In this document: positions 29,126-39,268 of the stretch, piece by piece | Numbering within the stretch: position 1 is the stretch's first letter | Layout: every line of letters begins with the position of its first letter | DNA from: Breoghania sp. L-A4 | GTDB taxonomy: Bacteria; Pseudomonadota; Alphaproteobacteria; Rhizobiales; Stappiaceae | Assembly (NCBI RefSeq): GCF_003432385.1 | Contig: NZ_CP031841.1 | Coordinates: forward strand, 434,001 to 498,000 | Reading direction: 5' to 3' | Length of the DNA: 64,000 nt | The notes under the pieces: model-generated | What the model saw: the letters and a program-made list of their open reading frames with translations, nothing else | Told to the model about the DNA's origin: nothing | Databases searched by the model: none | Made by a program: the position numbers and the translations under genes

Positions 29126-30516
29126 ATGGTCCGTGGAACCGTTCTGAAAGGATTTCTGGCAGCGGCGATGCTTTGCGTCGTTGCGCTTGGAACGTCGAAC
29201 GTTCCTGCCGCCGCCGACACAGGCTTTCCCAAGCAGGTGCGGGTCGTGGCCGGTGAACGCGTGACCAACCGTGGCCTGTCGGTCGGGCTCGGCCGGTCCG
29301 TTGTGATCGAGCTTGGCGAAGACGTGCGCGACGTTCTGGTGTCCGATCCCACCGTCGCGGACGCGGTCATGCGCACCAACCGGCGTATTTTCGTGCTCGG
29401 CGTCAAGGCCGGTCAGGCCAACCTGTTCCTGTTCGGCGCCGGCGGCCGCCAGCTGGCCAGCTTCGACATCTCCGTTTCCCAGGACACCAGTGATCTGAAC
29501 CGGCTGTTGCAGCGGCTTGTGCCCAATGGCGATATCGCTGCGGAAAACGTCAATGGAACCATCCTGCTGAGCGGCACGGTTCCCTCGCCGCTCGATGCCT
29601 CCCGGGCCGTCGAGATCGCGAATGGCTTTGCCGGTGGCGCGGAGGCCAAGGTCATCAACATGCTGACCGTTCTCGGCAAGGAGCAGGTCTATCTGAAGGT
29701 GACCATCTCCGAGGTCGAGCGCAGCCTGATCAAGCAGCTCGGCATCGATTTCCAGAACATCTCGGTCGGTGCGGGCCCCTACACCGCCACCTACACCGGC
29801 AATCTCGTGGACAACGCGGTCGCGGGCCTTGGGTTCTCCAAGGGCGCCACGCAGATCAACGCCGTGCTCAGCGCGCTGCAGGAGGACGGCGTGGTGCGCA
29901 CCCTCGCGGAGCCCACGGTCACCGCGATTTCGGGTGAAAACGCCAGCTTTCTGGTCGGCGGCGAGTTCCCGATCCCGACCTCTCAATCGGACGGCGTGGT
30001 TTCTGTCGAGTTCAAGCCCTTCGGTGTGGGGCTCGACTTTACCCCGATCGTCTTGTCCGGCGGACGCATCAGCCTGCGCATCAAGACCGAGGTCAGCGAG
30101 TTGACCACCGACGGCGCGGTCGACATCGGCTCGCTGACAATTTCCGCACTGAAGGTGCGGCGCGCGGAATCCACCGTCGAGCTGCCCTCGGGCGGATCCC
30201 TGGTGATGGCCGGCCTGATGCGTGACAACTACTCGCAGAACCTCAGCGGCCTGCCGGGCCTGATGCAGCTGCCGATTCTCGGCAACCTGTTCAAGAGTCG
30301 CGAATTCCGGCGCAACCAGACGGAACTCGTCGTTTTCGTGACCCGTATCTGGTCAAGCCCGTGGCGGCGAACAAGCTGACCCGCGCCGACCAGAACATGG
30401 CGCCGCCGCACGATGCCGCCGGATTTTTTCTCAATCGGCTAAACAAGGTCTATCGGGTCACCGGTGCGAAACCGGACGGGTCGTATCAGGGTCAGATCGG
30501 CTTTATCTATGAGTGA
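29126..30516 (+). CDS. cpaC: Type II/III secretin CpaC (RcpA) (one frame break near the 3' end)
   Basis: CpaC forms the outer-membrane secretin channel for the Flp/Tad pilus. It has a signal peptide (LKGFLAAAMLCVVALGTSNVPAAAD), an N-terminal pilus-assembly/BON-like region (about 30-210) and the secretin domain (about 250-420) with VRTLAEPTVTAISGENASFL followed by VGGEFPIP, and VELPSGGSLVMAGLM. The start MVRGTVLKG at 29126 has GGAG before it. At 30342-30344 a CCC run appears one base short; CCCC changes VTRIWSSP into VTPYLVKPVAANKLTR and lets the frame run to a stop at 30516 (GQIGFIYE). Repaired length is 463 residues, normal for the family. Confidence 0.92.
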
Positions 30517-30526
30517 GGACACCTCG

Positions 30527-31273
30527 ATGACAGATCGGCGAAACGGTGTTGGCGCGCGATTGCGCACGCGCGATGGCCTTGCGGGCGGTCCGCTGCGGGC
30601 GCTCTTCGTGGCCGGAGGCCTCGCGGCGGCGCTGGCCGGATGCCAGAGTGTGCCCACCGCGGAAAACGTCGCCCGGCACGACTACAAGCTGCGCCATCCG
30701 ATCGTAATTTCCGAAGCGGCCGAAACCTTCGACATTCCGGTGGGCGCTGAAACCCGAAGCCTCTCGCGGCAGATGCGCGAGTCCGTCGAGGGTTTTGCCC
30801 GCGAGGCGCGCCAGGAAGGCAGCGGCGACGCCGAGATTCTCGTGCCGTCGGGATCGCGCAACGAGGCGGGCGCTCATTCCATCGCTGGCGAGGTGCGCCG
30901 CGTTCTGTTGCGCGCCGGGTTCGCCGGGCATCGCGTGCACATCCGCTCCTATCCGGTCGGCGATCCGCGCGTGGTGGCGCCCCTGCGCATCGCCTATTCG
31001 CGGGTCAAGGCATCGGTTCATGCCTGCGGCCGCTGGACGGACAACCTCGCCTCCAACGGGGCGAATGAGGATTACGCCGATTTCGGCTGCGCGACGCAGT
31101 CCAATCTCGCCGCGATGATCGACAATCCGGCGGATCTGCTGCATCCGCGCGCCGAGGGCCCGGCTGATCGCAGCCGTCGCGACACGGTGCAGGGCAAATA
31201 CCGCGAAGGCGTCTCGCCGAGCGGTAAATATGCGGAAGGCGTTGGCGCCAAGGTTAGCGATGTTGGAAACTAG
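30527..31273 (+). CDS. cpaD: Pilus assembly lipoprotein CpaD
   Basis: CpaD is the outer-membrane lipoprotein pilotin-like component of the Tad system. An N-terminal signal (LRALFVAGGLAAALAGC) ends in the lipobox LAGC. Family features are HPIVISEAAETFDIPVG, the RSYPVGDPRVVAPLRIAYSR strand and the cysteine pair in ACGRW...DFGCATQSNLAAMIDNPADLLHPR. The start at 30527 has GAGG eight bases before it; an ATG at 30509 overlapping the cpaC stop is an alternative. The length of about 248 residues fits. It is followed closely by cpaE. Confidence 0.92.
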   Translation: MTDRRNGVGARLRTRDGLAGGPLRALFVAGGLAAALAGCQSVPTAENVARHDYKLRHPIVISEAAETFDIPVGAETRSLSRQMRESVEGFAREARQEGSGDAEILVPSGSRNEAGAHSIAGEVRRVLLRAGFAGHRVHIRSYPVGDPRVVAPLRIAYSRVKASVHACGRWTDNLASNGANEDYADFGCATQSNLAAMIDNPADLLHPRAEGPADRSRRDTVQGKYREGVSPSGKYAEGVGAKVSDVGN

Positions 31274-31285
31274 GGAGGCGTGAAG

Positions 31286-32600
31286 ATGAACGAGTTGGCG
31301 TACGAAGCGTCCCCGGCGGAAGACGACGCGGCGGACATCATCGATGACGGTGCGGGCCGCGCGGACGCGGCGCACAATCCGCAGGCGACTCAGGAGATGC
31401 ACGCGGTGCCGCGCATCTCGATGCAGGCGTTCTGCGAAACGCACGACGTCGCGCAGGCGATCGAGGATGCCGGCGCGGACCGCCGCATGAGCAAGGCCCA
31501 CACCAAGGTGCACATGGGGGCGTTGCCGCGGCGATCGACTTCTATCGCTCGGCGCCGACACCCAACCTCATCATTCTCGAAAACCGCGGCCCGGCGGATG
31601 CTCTGCGCGAGGCGCTCGAGGATCTTGCGGAAGTCTGCGATTCCGGCACCAAGGTCGTGGTGATCGGCCACACCAATGACATCGAGCTGTATCGCGACCT
31701 GATCCGCCGCGGCGTCAGCGAGTATCTGGTCGCTCCCGTCTCGCTCTATGGCGTGATCGCCATGGTCGGCGACCTGTACGGCGAACCGGGCAAGGATCCG
31801 CTTGGCCGCACCATCGCGTTCGTTGGCGCGAAGGGCGGCTGCGGCGCCTCGACCATCGCCCACAACGTCTCCTGGGCGATCGCCCGCGGTTTTGAAAGCG
31901 ACGTCATCCTCGCCGATCTCGATCTGCCGTTCGGCACCGCGGGGCTCGATTTCAATCAGGATCCGCTGCAGGGCGTTCTGGAGGCGATCTCCGCGCCGGA
32001 GCGTCTCGACGACATGCTGCTCGACCGTCTGCTTTCCAAGTGCACGGAGCATCTCAGCATCCTCGCGGCCCCGGCCGTGCTCGACCGGACCTACGATTTC
32101 GACGAGGAGTCGTTCGCCCAGATGGTCGATTTGATGCGCCAGGGGTGCCGAACGTGGTCCTCGACGTGCCGCATCAGTGGTCGGGCTGGGTGCAGAGCAC
32201 CCTCGCCGGCGCCGACGAGATCATCATCGTGGCGGAGCCGGATCTTGCGAACCTGCGCAACTGCAAGAACCTGATCGACAAGCTCAAGCAGCTTCGTCCC
32301 AACGACGCGGCGCCGCAACTGGTGCTGAACAAGGTCGGCATCGCCAAGCGGCCGGAGATCACCCCGGGCGACTTCGCCGCGGCGCTGGAGCTCGACATCA
32401 TCGCCGACATTCCCTTCGAGCCGCATCTGTTCGGCACGGCGGCGAACAACGGACAGATGGTCTCCGAGCTCGACGCCAAGCATCCGGTCGGCGCGCTGAT
32501 TGACACGATATCGCAGCGGGTCACGGGCCGGGGAGGCGTCCAAAAGCCGAAACGCTCCAAGCTGTCGCCGCTGCTGGCGCGCTTGCGCGGCCGTAAGTAA
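31286..32600 (+). CDS. cpaE: Pilus localisation ATPase CpaE (TadZ) (two frame breaks)
   Basis: CpaE/TadZ positions the Tad pilus at a cell pole. A receiver-like domain (about 45-160) precedes a MinD/ParA-type ATPase with the deviant Walker A KGGCGAST in FVGAKGGCGASTIAHN. The start ATG at 31286 follows GGGAGG. Two G runs look one base short: 31516-31520, where G6 restores MGGVAAAIDFYRSAPTPN, and 32142-32145, where G5 restores QGVPNVVLDVPHQWSGW. After repair the protein has about 438 residues, typical for CpaE. The unrepaired frames would give three overlapping fragments. Confidence 0.9.
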
Positions 32601-32722
32601 AGCATCCGCCGGCGGCGTCTGGGACTGCTCTGTTCCTGGAGATCGCGGTCGGGCTGATGAGGCCACCTGGGTGGCAAGATGTGTATGAGTCAGGAACCGC
32701 GACGCGCGGGGAACGGATTACG

Positions 32723-34225
32723 ATGTTTGGCAAACGCGGCAATACTGGAGCGAAGGGCGGAGCGGCCGCGCCCGAGCCCAAATTCGAGACCACGCCCTCC
32801 GTGCAGGCGCGCGAATCCGCGCCCAAGCCCGCGCCGAAGGCGGCCGTGCCCGTCGACAAACCGGTGCTTGCGGACAAGCCTGCTCCCGCCGTCAAGCCCG
32901 CGCGACCCGTCTCCGATGCGCCCAAGCCGCGCAGCGAAGACTATTACGACACCAAGACCTCGATATTCTCGGCGCTGATCGACACCATCGATCTGTCGCA
33001 GCTCGCCAAGCTGGACCCGGAGTCGGCGCGCGAGGAAATCCGCGATATCGTCAATGATATCATCTCGCTGAAGAACGTCGTCATGTCCATCGCCGAGCAG
33101 GAGGATCTGCTCGACGACATCTGCAACGACGTGCTCGGCTATGGTCCGCTTGAGCCGCTTCTGGCGCGCGACGACATCGCCGATATCATGGTCAACGGCG
33201 CGTCCATGATCTACATCGAAACCGACGGCAAGGTGCAGCCCACGGCGGTCCGCTTCCGCGACAACCAGCAGCTGATGAATATCTGCCAGCGGATCGTCAG
33301 CCAGGTCGGCCGCCGCGTCGACGAGGCAAGCCCGATTTGCGACGCGCGGCTTCCCGACGGCTCGCGCGTCAACGTCATCGCGCCGCCGCTCGCCATCGAC
33401 GGACCGGCGCTGACCATTCGTAAGTTCAAGAAGGACAAGCTGACGCTTGATCAGCTTGTCACCTTCGGCTCGATCACCAAGGAAGGCTCGACAGTGCTGC
33501 AGGTGATCGGCCGGTCACGCTGCAACGTGCTGATCTCGGGCGGCACGGGCTCGGGAAAGACCACGCTTCTGAACTGCATGACGCAGTTCATCGACGAGAC
33601 CGAGCGGATCATCACCTGCGAGGATGCGGCCGAACTGCAGCTGCAGCAGCCGCACGTGGTGCGTCTGGAAACCCGCCCGCCGAACCTGGAAGGCGAGGGC
33701 CAGGTGACCATGCGCGATTTGGTCAAGAACTGCCTGCGTATGCGTCCCGAGCGGATCATCGTCGGCGAGGTGCGTGGTCCCGAGGCCTTCGATCTGCTTC
33801 AGGCCATGAACACCGGTCACGACGGCTCCATGGGAACGTTGCACGCCAACACCCCGCGCGAGGCCTTGTCGCGGCTCGAATCGATGATCACCATGGGCGG
33901 CTACGCGCTGCCATCGCGTACCATCCGCGAAATGATCGTCGCCTCCGTCGACGTCGTCGTCCAGGCCGCCCGCCTGCGCGACGGCTCTCGCCGCATCACC
34001 CACATCACCGAGGTGATCGGCATGGAAGGCGACGTCATCGTCACCCAGGATGTGTTCCTCTACGAGATGATGGGCGAGGACGCCAACGGCCGCATCATCG
34101 GCCGGCACAAGTCGACCAGCATCGGCCGGCCGAAATTCTGGGAACAGGCGCGCTACTTCGGTGAGGAGGGCCGCCTTGCCGAGGCGCTCGACGCCGCCGA
34201 GGTCAACGAAAGGGCCGAGGCCTAG
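32723..34225 (+). CDS. cpaF: Pilus assembly ATPase CpaF (TadA)
   Basis: CpaF is the cytoplasmic hexameric secretion ATPase that powers Flp pilus assembly. It has about 500 residues: a proline/alanine/lysine-rich N-terminal linker (about 1-75), then the type II/IV secretion ATPase core with Walker [13 protein letters not shown], the Asp box [25 protein letters not shown] in two overlapping stretches, Walker [20 protein letters not shown] and the His box [12 protein letters not shown]-like sequence. The start [13 protein letters not shown] at 32723 was chosen over upstream codons with unrelated translation. The frame is intact. Confidence 0.95.
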   Translation: MFGKRGNTGAKGGAAAPEPKFETTPSVQARESAPKPAPKAAVPVDKPVLADKPAPAVKPARPVSDAPKPRSEDYYDTKTSIFSALIDTIDLSQLAKLDPESAREEIRDIVNDIISLKNVVMSIAEQEDLLDDICNDVLGYGPLEPLLARDDIADIMVNGASMIYIETDGKVQPTAVRFRDNQQLMNICQRIVSQVGRRVDEASPICDARLPDGSRVNVIAPPLAIDGPALTIRKFKKDKLTLDQLVTFGSITKEGSTVLQVIGRSRCNVLISGGTGSGKTTLLNCMTQFIDETERIITCEDAAELQLQQPHVVRLETRPPNLEGEGQVTMRDLVKNCLRMRPERIIVGEVRGPEAFDLLQAMNTGHDGSMGTLHANTPREALSRLESMITMGGYALPSRTIREMIVASVDVVVQAARLRDGSRRITHITEVIGMEGDVIVTQDVFLYEMMGEDANGRIIGRHKSTSIGRPKFWEQARYFGEEGRLAEALDAAEVNERAEA

Positions 34226-34246
34226 GGCCGGGTTCGGGAAACACCG

Positions 34247-35251
34247 ATGTTTACACCGCAAGTCACCGTCATTGCCGTCGTCGTTCTCGTCATCCTGTGC
34301 ACCGGCGGCTTTCTCTATGCGTTGCTGCAGCCGAAGATCTCCGGTGACCAGAAGCGCGACAAGCGCATGGCGCAGATCAGCATTCCGCGCACCGTGGTGG
34401 CCGCCGAACGGCGCACGATGCAGGACGCGGACAAGCGGCGCAGATCCATTCAGGACACTCTGAAGGATATCGAGAGCAAGCAGAAGCAGCAGGCCCGCAA
34501 AGGCAAGAACCCGCCGCTGTCGCTGCGCATCCAGCAGGCCGGCCTCGGCTGGAGCCGCAACAAGTTTCTCGCCATCAGCGCGGCCACGGGCCTGGTCGTC
34601 ACGGCGCTGGCGCTTCTCAAGGGCCTGCCGCTGATGATCGTCGCCGCGATCGGTCTGGTCGGAATGCTGGGGCTGCCGCGCTGGTACATCGACTTTCGCC
34701 GCAAGCGCCGGATGGACCGTTTCATCAACGAGATGCCGAACGCGGTCGATGTGATCGTGCGTGGTGTCAAGGCGGGTCTGCCGTTGGGCGATTGTCTGAA
34801 GATCATCTCCATGGAGGCCAGCGAGCCTGTGCGGAGCGAATTCCGCCGCATCATCGAAGCGCAGGCCATGGGCGTGCCGCTGACCGAGGCGGTGCAGCGT
34901 CTGCCGGAACGCATCCCGCTGCCGGAGGCCAATTTTTTCGCCATCGTCATCGCCATTCAGCAGCAGGCCGGCGGCAATCTGTCCGAGGCGTTGGGCAACC
35001 TGTCGCGGGTGCTGCGCGAGCGCAAGAAGATGCGCGGCAAGATCAAGGCCGTGAGTACCGAAGCCAAGGCGTCGGCGGGTATCATCGGCTCGTTGCCGGT
35101 GGTCGTGACGCTTCTGATCTATCTCACCTCGCCGGGGTACATCATGCTGCTGTTCACCGAGCCGATGGGCAAGATCATTCTCGGCGTCAGCGCCGCCTGG
35201 ATGTTCTGCGGCGTCATGGTGATGAAGCGCATGATCAACTTCGATATCTGA
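34247..35251 (+). CDS. tadB: Tad secretion inner-membrane protein TadB
   Basis: TadB is one of the two GspF-like platform proteins of the Tad pilus. The 334-residue protein has an N-terminal membrane helix (VIAVVVLVILCTGGFLYALL), a central helix pair (about 105-145) and the GspF domain (about 160-320) with MPNAVDVIVRGVKAGLPLGD, FFAIVIAIQQQAGGNLSEAL and two C-terminal membrane helices. It starts 21 bases after cpaF and ends 13 bases before tadC. Confidence 0.93.
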   Translation: MFTPQVTVIAVVVLVILCTGGFLYALLQPKISGDQKRDKRMAQISIPRTVVAAERRTMQDADKRRRSIQDTLKDIESKQKQQARKGKNPPLSLRIQQAGLGWSRNKFLAISAATGLVVTALALLKGLPLMIVAAIGLVGMLGLPRWYIDFRRKRRMDRFINEMPNAVDVIVRGVKAGLPLGDCLKIISMEASEPVRSEFRRIIEAQAMGVPLTEAVQRLPERIPLPEANFFAIVIAIQQQAGGNLSEALGNLSRVLRERKKMRGKIKAVSTEAKASAGIIGSLPVVVTLLIYLTSPGYIMLLFTEPMGKIILGVSAAWMFCGVMVMKRMINFDI

Positions 35252-35264
35252 CGGAGAGCAGGCA

Positions 35265-36238
35265 ATGGATGGTCTCATGGACTTGCTGCTCGACGAACAG
35301 GTGCTGATCGCCGTGTTCACCGTGCTGGCGGTGTCGGCCACGGTCTTCACGCTGGTCATGCCGGCGTTCGAGCGCGATACGCTGCAAAGGCGCATGAAAT
35401 CGGTGGCCACGGAGCGCCAGGAAATGCGCGCGCGCCAGCGCGCGCGCATGCAGATCGCGGAGAAGCCGAGGGTCTCGCTCCGGAACCAGCCCAAACAGAA
35501 CCTGCGCAGCGTCGTCGACCGGCTCAACCTCAAGAACGCGCTGGCCGATGAATCGACGATGGCCAAGCTGCGCGTCGCAGGCTTGCGCGGCCAGCAGGCG
35601 CTCTACATGTATCTGTTTGCGCGCCTCGTGGTGCCGATCATATTGTTCGGCGCGGCGCTCATGTATTTCTTCGTTCTCGTCAATACCGAGCACCCCACCG
35701 GCATCAAGCTGTCGGCGTCGCTGGTCGTGGCGATGATCGGCTTCTATCTGCCGAACCTCTATGTCAAGAATCGCACACAGAACCGTCAGCACTCGATCCG
35801 TCTCGCCTGGCCCGACGCGCTCGATCTGATGCTGATCTGCGTGGAATCCGGCATGTCGGTGGAAGCGGCCTTGAAGAAGGTGGCCGAGGAAATCGGCGCT
35901 CAGTCGGTTCCGCTCGCCGAGGAACTGGCGCTGACCAACGCGGAGCTGTCGTATCTCCAGGAGCGGCGCACGGCTTACGAGAATCTCGCCGGGCGCACCG
36001 GGCTGGAGGGCGTCAAGTCGGTGACCACCGCGCTGATCCAGGCGGAGCGCTACGGCACGCCGCTGGGCAGCTCGCTCCGGGTGATGGCGGACGAAAACCG
36101 CGACCAGCGCATGCAGGCGGCCGAGCAAAAGGCCGCGGCCCTGCCGCCGAAGCTGACCGTGCCGATGATCATCTTCTTTCTGCCGGTGCTGTTCGGCGTG
36201 ATCATGGGCCCGCGATCATCCAGGCGATGCGGCTGTAG
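35265..36238 (+). CDS. tadC: Tad secretion inner-membrane protein TadC (frame break near the 3' end)
   Basis: TadC is the second GspF-like platform protein. The N-terminal helix is VLIAVFTVLAVSATVFTLVM, a helix pair lies at about 120-165, and the GspF domain carries LAWPDALDLMLICVESGMSVEAAL and TTALIQAERYGTPLGSSLRVMA in overlapping stretches. At 36209-36211 a CCC run looks one base short; CCCC gives the expected end IMGPAIIQAMRL and a stop at 36236-36238, for 324 residues. Unrepaired, the frame would run 60 codons further through the terminator region into tadD. Confidence 0.92.
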
Positions 36239-36281
36239 CCTCACGCGGGGCGCGCGGCTTCGCGGGGTCACACGGGACACG

Positions 36282-36317
36282 AAAAAGGCGCCGTTGCGGA
36301 CCGCAACAGCGCCTTTT
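36282..36317. terminator. Bidirectional terminator between tadC and tadD
   Basis: A stem of AAAAAGGCGC and GCGCCTTTT with an inner GTTGCGG/CCGCAAC pairing provides an A-run on one side and a T-run on the other. It lies between convergent tadC and tadD and can serve both. Confidence 0.8.
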
Positions 36318-36342
36318 CTGTCTTTTGCGCGTTCGCTCTCGC

Positions 36343-37157
36343 TCAGCTTTGCTTCTTCTCGCCGTCCTTGGCCTGGATGTCCTGCCAGGTGTTGCGCTGG
36401 CTCAGCATGTGCTTGAGGTAGGCGATGTTGGCGTCCGCCTGCTCGGGTTCGAGATCCGCCCGCGCCATTTTCTCCGCATCCGCGAAGCGGCCCTGCAGGC
36501 CCAGCACCAGCGCCAGATTCTGACGCACGCGCGCGTCGGCGGTCGACAGCGCTGTCGCGTCGCGCAGGATCTTCTCCGCCCTGTCGAGCTCACCGGTGAG
36601 CACATAGGACAAGGCGTAGTTGTTGAGGATCGAGGGTTCCTGCGGCGCGATCTTCAGCGCCTTAACGTAGATCTGCCGCGCCGAATTGTGGTCGCCGAGC
36701 TGGTCGTGCACTGCGGCCTCGGCCGACAGCAACCGCCAGTCGGGCTGGTCGGCCGAATGGGCGGACTGTATGACGTTCAGCGCTTCGTCGAACCGGCCGT
36801 TCATCGCCAGGATCTTGCCGTAGGCGGCCGCGAGTTCGCGGTCGTTGCGGTTGCTGACCATGCCACGCTGCAGCACCGCCATCGCCTGGTCGATCTGGCC
36901 GTTGCGGCGCAGCGCGGCTGCATAGTTGAGAACGTTGGCGCGGTCCTTCTGGTCCGCGTCGTAACGCTTGCCCCAGTAGTCCACGATCTTGCGGGCTTCG
37001 GGGCTGCCTTGCGCATAGAATTGGCCGGCCGGCGCGTGGGTGGTGACCGACCGGTTCTTGGAGGCGCAGCTCGTGAGCATCATGACGGCCGCAAGCGAGG
37101 CGATGATCGTCGTGGTGCGCAGCCGGCGGCGCGGACGGGGGCGGTGAATTCGCTCAT
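36343..37157 (-). CDS. tadD: Tad pilus lipoprotein TadD, TPR repeats (frame break near the 5' end)
   Basis: TadD is a tetratricopeptide outer-membrane-associated lipoprotein of the Tad pilus. TPR-like repeats occupy about residues 70-250 (for example ILNNYALSYVLTGELDRAEKIL and RVRQNLALVLGLQGRFADAE). From the first in-frame ATG the protein would begin inside its own signal peptide. Adding one base to the G5 run at 37137-37141 connects an upstream ATG at 37157, behind GGAG, and yields MSEFTAPRPRRRLRTTTI followed by a hydrophobic core and lipobox LTSC. Repaired length is 271 residues. It is convergent with the cpa operon and has its own CtrA-like site. Confidence 0.85.
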
Positions 37158-37215
37158 GGAGCGCTCCGATTGTCGAACGCGTTGATTGGGTACCATCAGA
37201 AATAGTTCGTTAACC

Positions 37216-37230
37216 CTAATGCTTGGTTAA
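37216..37230 (-). promoter_or_regulatory. CtrA-like site upstream of tadD
   Basis: On the minus strand TTAACCAAGCATTAG matches TTAA-N7-TTAA with one mismatch, 59 bases before the proposed tadD start. A further GTTAAC follows. With the perfect site before cpaB, both tad units carry CtrA-type sites. Confidence 0.45.
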
Positions 37231-37382
37231 GCGCCGCGAATTGGCGGCGTTTACGGGCAATTCGCGGCTGCGCGCGGCCATTGCCTTGGCGCAACCGCCT
37301 CTCTAATCTGCGATTCCGGACCGGGCCTCCACGCCACCGCCGATCCGCGAAACAGCCAGACATTCACCGAGGAGATGCTTCC

Positions 37383-38765
37383 GTGATCGAAGCCCTGCTG
37401 CCGTCCGCCGCCGCAACCGACGCCGTTCCCGTTTACGCGGTGTCGCCGCAGACGCTGCAGGGCGTGCTGACGGAATTGCCAACCAGCGCCAGCGGCTGGG
37501 TCGTGGCTAACCGCTTCAAGGCGGAATCGGGCGCCGTGCTCGCGGTGCCGGGCGAGGACGGCCAGGTGAGCGCGGCGCTCTTCGGGCTTGGCGAGGGCAA
37601 CGGTGCCCCGCTTGGCGCGGCCAATCTGGCGACGGCTCTTCCCGCGGGGATCTACCGCCTGGCCAGCGGTTTTGCTGATCCCTTCGCCGCCTGTCTGGCC
37701 TTCGCGCTCGGCGCCTACCGCTTCACGCAATACAAGGCCAACGGCGACGAACCGGCGGCCCAGCTCGCGGTGCCCGGGGAGGTTGATCTTGACGAACTCG
37801 GACGGATCGTTTCCGGCGTCTATCTGGCGCGGGATCTGATCAACCGTCCGGCCAACGATCTCGGTCCGGAGGAACTGGCCGCGGCGGCCGGGGAACTCGC
37901 CAGGCGCCACGGCGCGGAGTTCAAAGTGACCGTCGGTGAGGAGCTGCTTGAGGCGAATTTCCCGATGATTCACGCGGTTGGCAAGGCCAGCACACGCGCG
38001 CCGCGTCTCATCGACATGCGCTGGGGCAACGCCGCCCATCCGCGTGTGACGCTGGTGGGCAAGGGTGTCGTGTTTGACACCGGCGGTCTTGATATCAAGC
38101 CGTCTTCGAGCATGCTGCTGATGAAGAAGGACATGGGCGGGGCGGCCAATGTGCTGGGCCTCGCCTCGATGATCATGGCGTCGGGCCTCAAGCTGCATCT
38201 GCGCGTTCTGATCCCGGCGGTGGAAAACGCCATTGCCGGCAATGCGTTCCGTCCCGGCGACATTCTTCCCAGCCGCAAGGGCCTGAGCGTGGAGATCGGC
38301 AACACCGACGCGGAAGGCCGGCTTGTGCTGGCCGACGCGCTGGCGCTGGCCGATGAGGAAAGCCCCGAGCTGCTGATCGACATGGCGACGCTGACGGGCG
38401 CGGCCCGCGTGGCGCTCGGCCCTGAGCTGTCGCCGTTCTACACCGATGACGAGGGCTTCGCGGACGGCTTCGCCGCCAAGGGTGAGGCCGTCACCGATCC
38501 CTTGTGGCGGATGCCGCTGTGGAAGCCCTATGCGGCCATGCTGGAGTCCAAGGTCGCGGACATCAACCACATCTCCAGCGGTCCCTTCGGTGGCTCGATC
38601 ACCGCGGCGCTGTTTTTGGCCCGCTTTGTCGAGAAAGCCGAAGCCTGGGTGCATCTGGACATCTACGGCTGGAACCCGGCGCCCAAGCCGGGGCGTCCGC
38701 TGGGCGGCGAGGCGCAGGGCATCCGCGCGCTTTACGCACTGCTCAAGGACCGCTACGCGGCCTGA
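37383..38765 (+). CDS. M17 leucyl aminopeptidase family protein
   Basis: This is a cytoplasmic di-metal aminopeptidase of about 460 residues. The metal and substrate ligands are visible in GKGVVFDTGGLDIK (about 226-239) and in the family signature NTDAEGRLVL (307-316), with the catalytic Lys and Arg in those blocks. Translation is taken from GTG at 37383, eight bases after AGGAG; upstream in-frame sequence is not family-like. It precedes marR and an NlpC/P60 gene, a neighbourhood common in Rhizobiales, but physiological substrates are unknown. Confidence 0.92.
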   Translation: MIEALLPSAAATDAVPVYAVSPQTLQGVLTELPTSASGWVVANRFKAESGAVLAVPGEDGQVSAALFGLGEGNGAPLGAANLATALPAGIYRLASGFADPFAACLAFALGAYRFTQYKANGDEPAAQLAVPGEVDLDELGRIVSGVYLARDLINRPANDLGPEELAAAAGELARRHGAEFKVTVGEELLEANFPMIHAVGKASTRAPRLIDMRWGNAAHPRVTLVGKGVVFDTGGLDIKPSSSMLLMKKDMGGAANVLGLASMIMASGLKLHLRVLIPAVENAIAGNAFRPGDILPSRKGLSVEIGNTDAEGRLVLADALALADEESPELLIDMATLTGAARVALGPELSPFYTDDEGFADGFAAKGEAVTDPLWRMPLWKPYAAMLESKVADINHISSGPFGGSITAALFLARFVEKAEAWVHLDIYGWNPAPKPGRPLGGEAQGIRALYALLKDRYAA

Positions 38766-38871
38766 CCCGAAGAGGCGGCCATGGATAACCCGCGCATGGC
38801 GGTGTTCGGCCATGCGTGCGGCTCCTTACTTGATGGAGCGATTGCGGCCGGTCTATAACGGAACCGAAACG

Positions 38872-38885
38872 AAATAGCGCTATTT
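38872..38885. promoter_or_regulatory. 14-bp perfect palindrome before marR, candidate operator
   Basis: AAATAGCGCTATTT is a perfect palindrome 32 bases upstream of the MarR-type gene. MarR proteins usually repress themselves from such sites, so autoregulation is a reasonable inference. Confidence 0.4.
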
Positions 38886-38917
38886 TGACGTTGTTTTTTC
38901 CGTTGAAGGCCGCAGCC

Positions 38918-39268
38918 ATGCCGATTGAAATCCGCCCCAGCCAGGCGCTGAAACTGTGGCACGACGTCACGTTGGCGCTGGTCAAGGACGGCGACCAGGA
39001 CCTGACGGCCCGGCAGACGACGATCCTGCTCACCGTCTATCTCGAGCCGCCGCCGCATTCCGTGCGCGGGCTGGCCAAGAAGCTCGGCGTCACCAAGCCG
39101 GCGATCACCCGCGCGCTCGACACCATGGGCCGGATGAAGCTGCTCGACCGCCGCCGCGACGATGCGGATCGCCGGAATGTGGTGATCCTGCGCACCGTCG
39201 AAGGCGCGCTGCACCTGGAGCGGCTGGCCGATCTTGTGGTCGAAAAGGCCGCGGAGCTGAGGCTGTGA
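38918..39268 (+). CDS. MarR family transcriptional regulator
   Basis: This 116-residue winged-helix regulator has the recognition region HSVRGLAKKLGVTKPAITRALDTM followed by the wing LLDRRRDDADRRNVVIL. It is shorter than average for MarR and lacks much of the usual dimerisation helices at both ends. The start at MPIEIRPSQALKLW was chosen over an upstream ATG (38885) that lies inside the palindromic site. Its stop overlaps the start of the NlpC/P60 gene (TGATG), so the two are translationally coupled. The ligand is unknown. Confidence 0.85.
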   Translation: MPIEIRPSQALKLWHDVTLALVKDGDQDLTARQTTILLTVYLEPPPHSVRGLAKKLGVTKPAITRALDTMGRMKLLDRRRDDADRRNVVILRTVEGALHLERLADLVVEKAAELRL

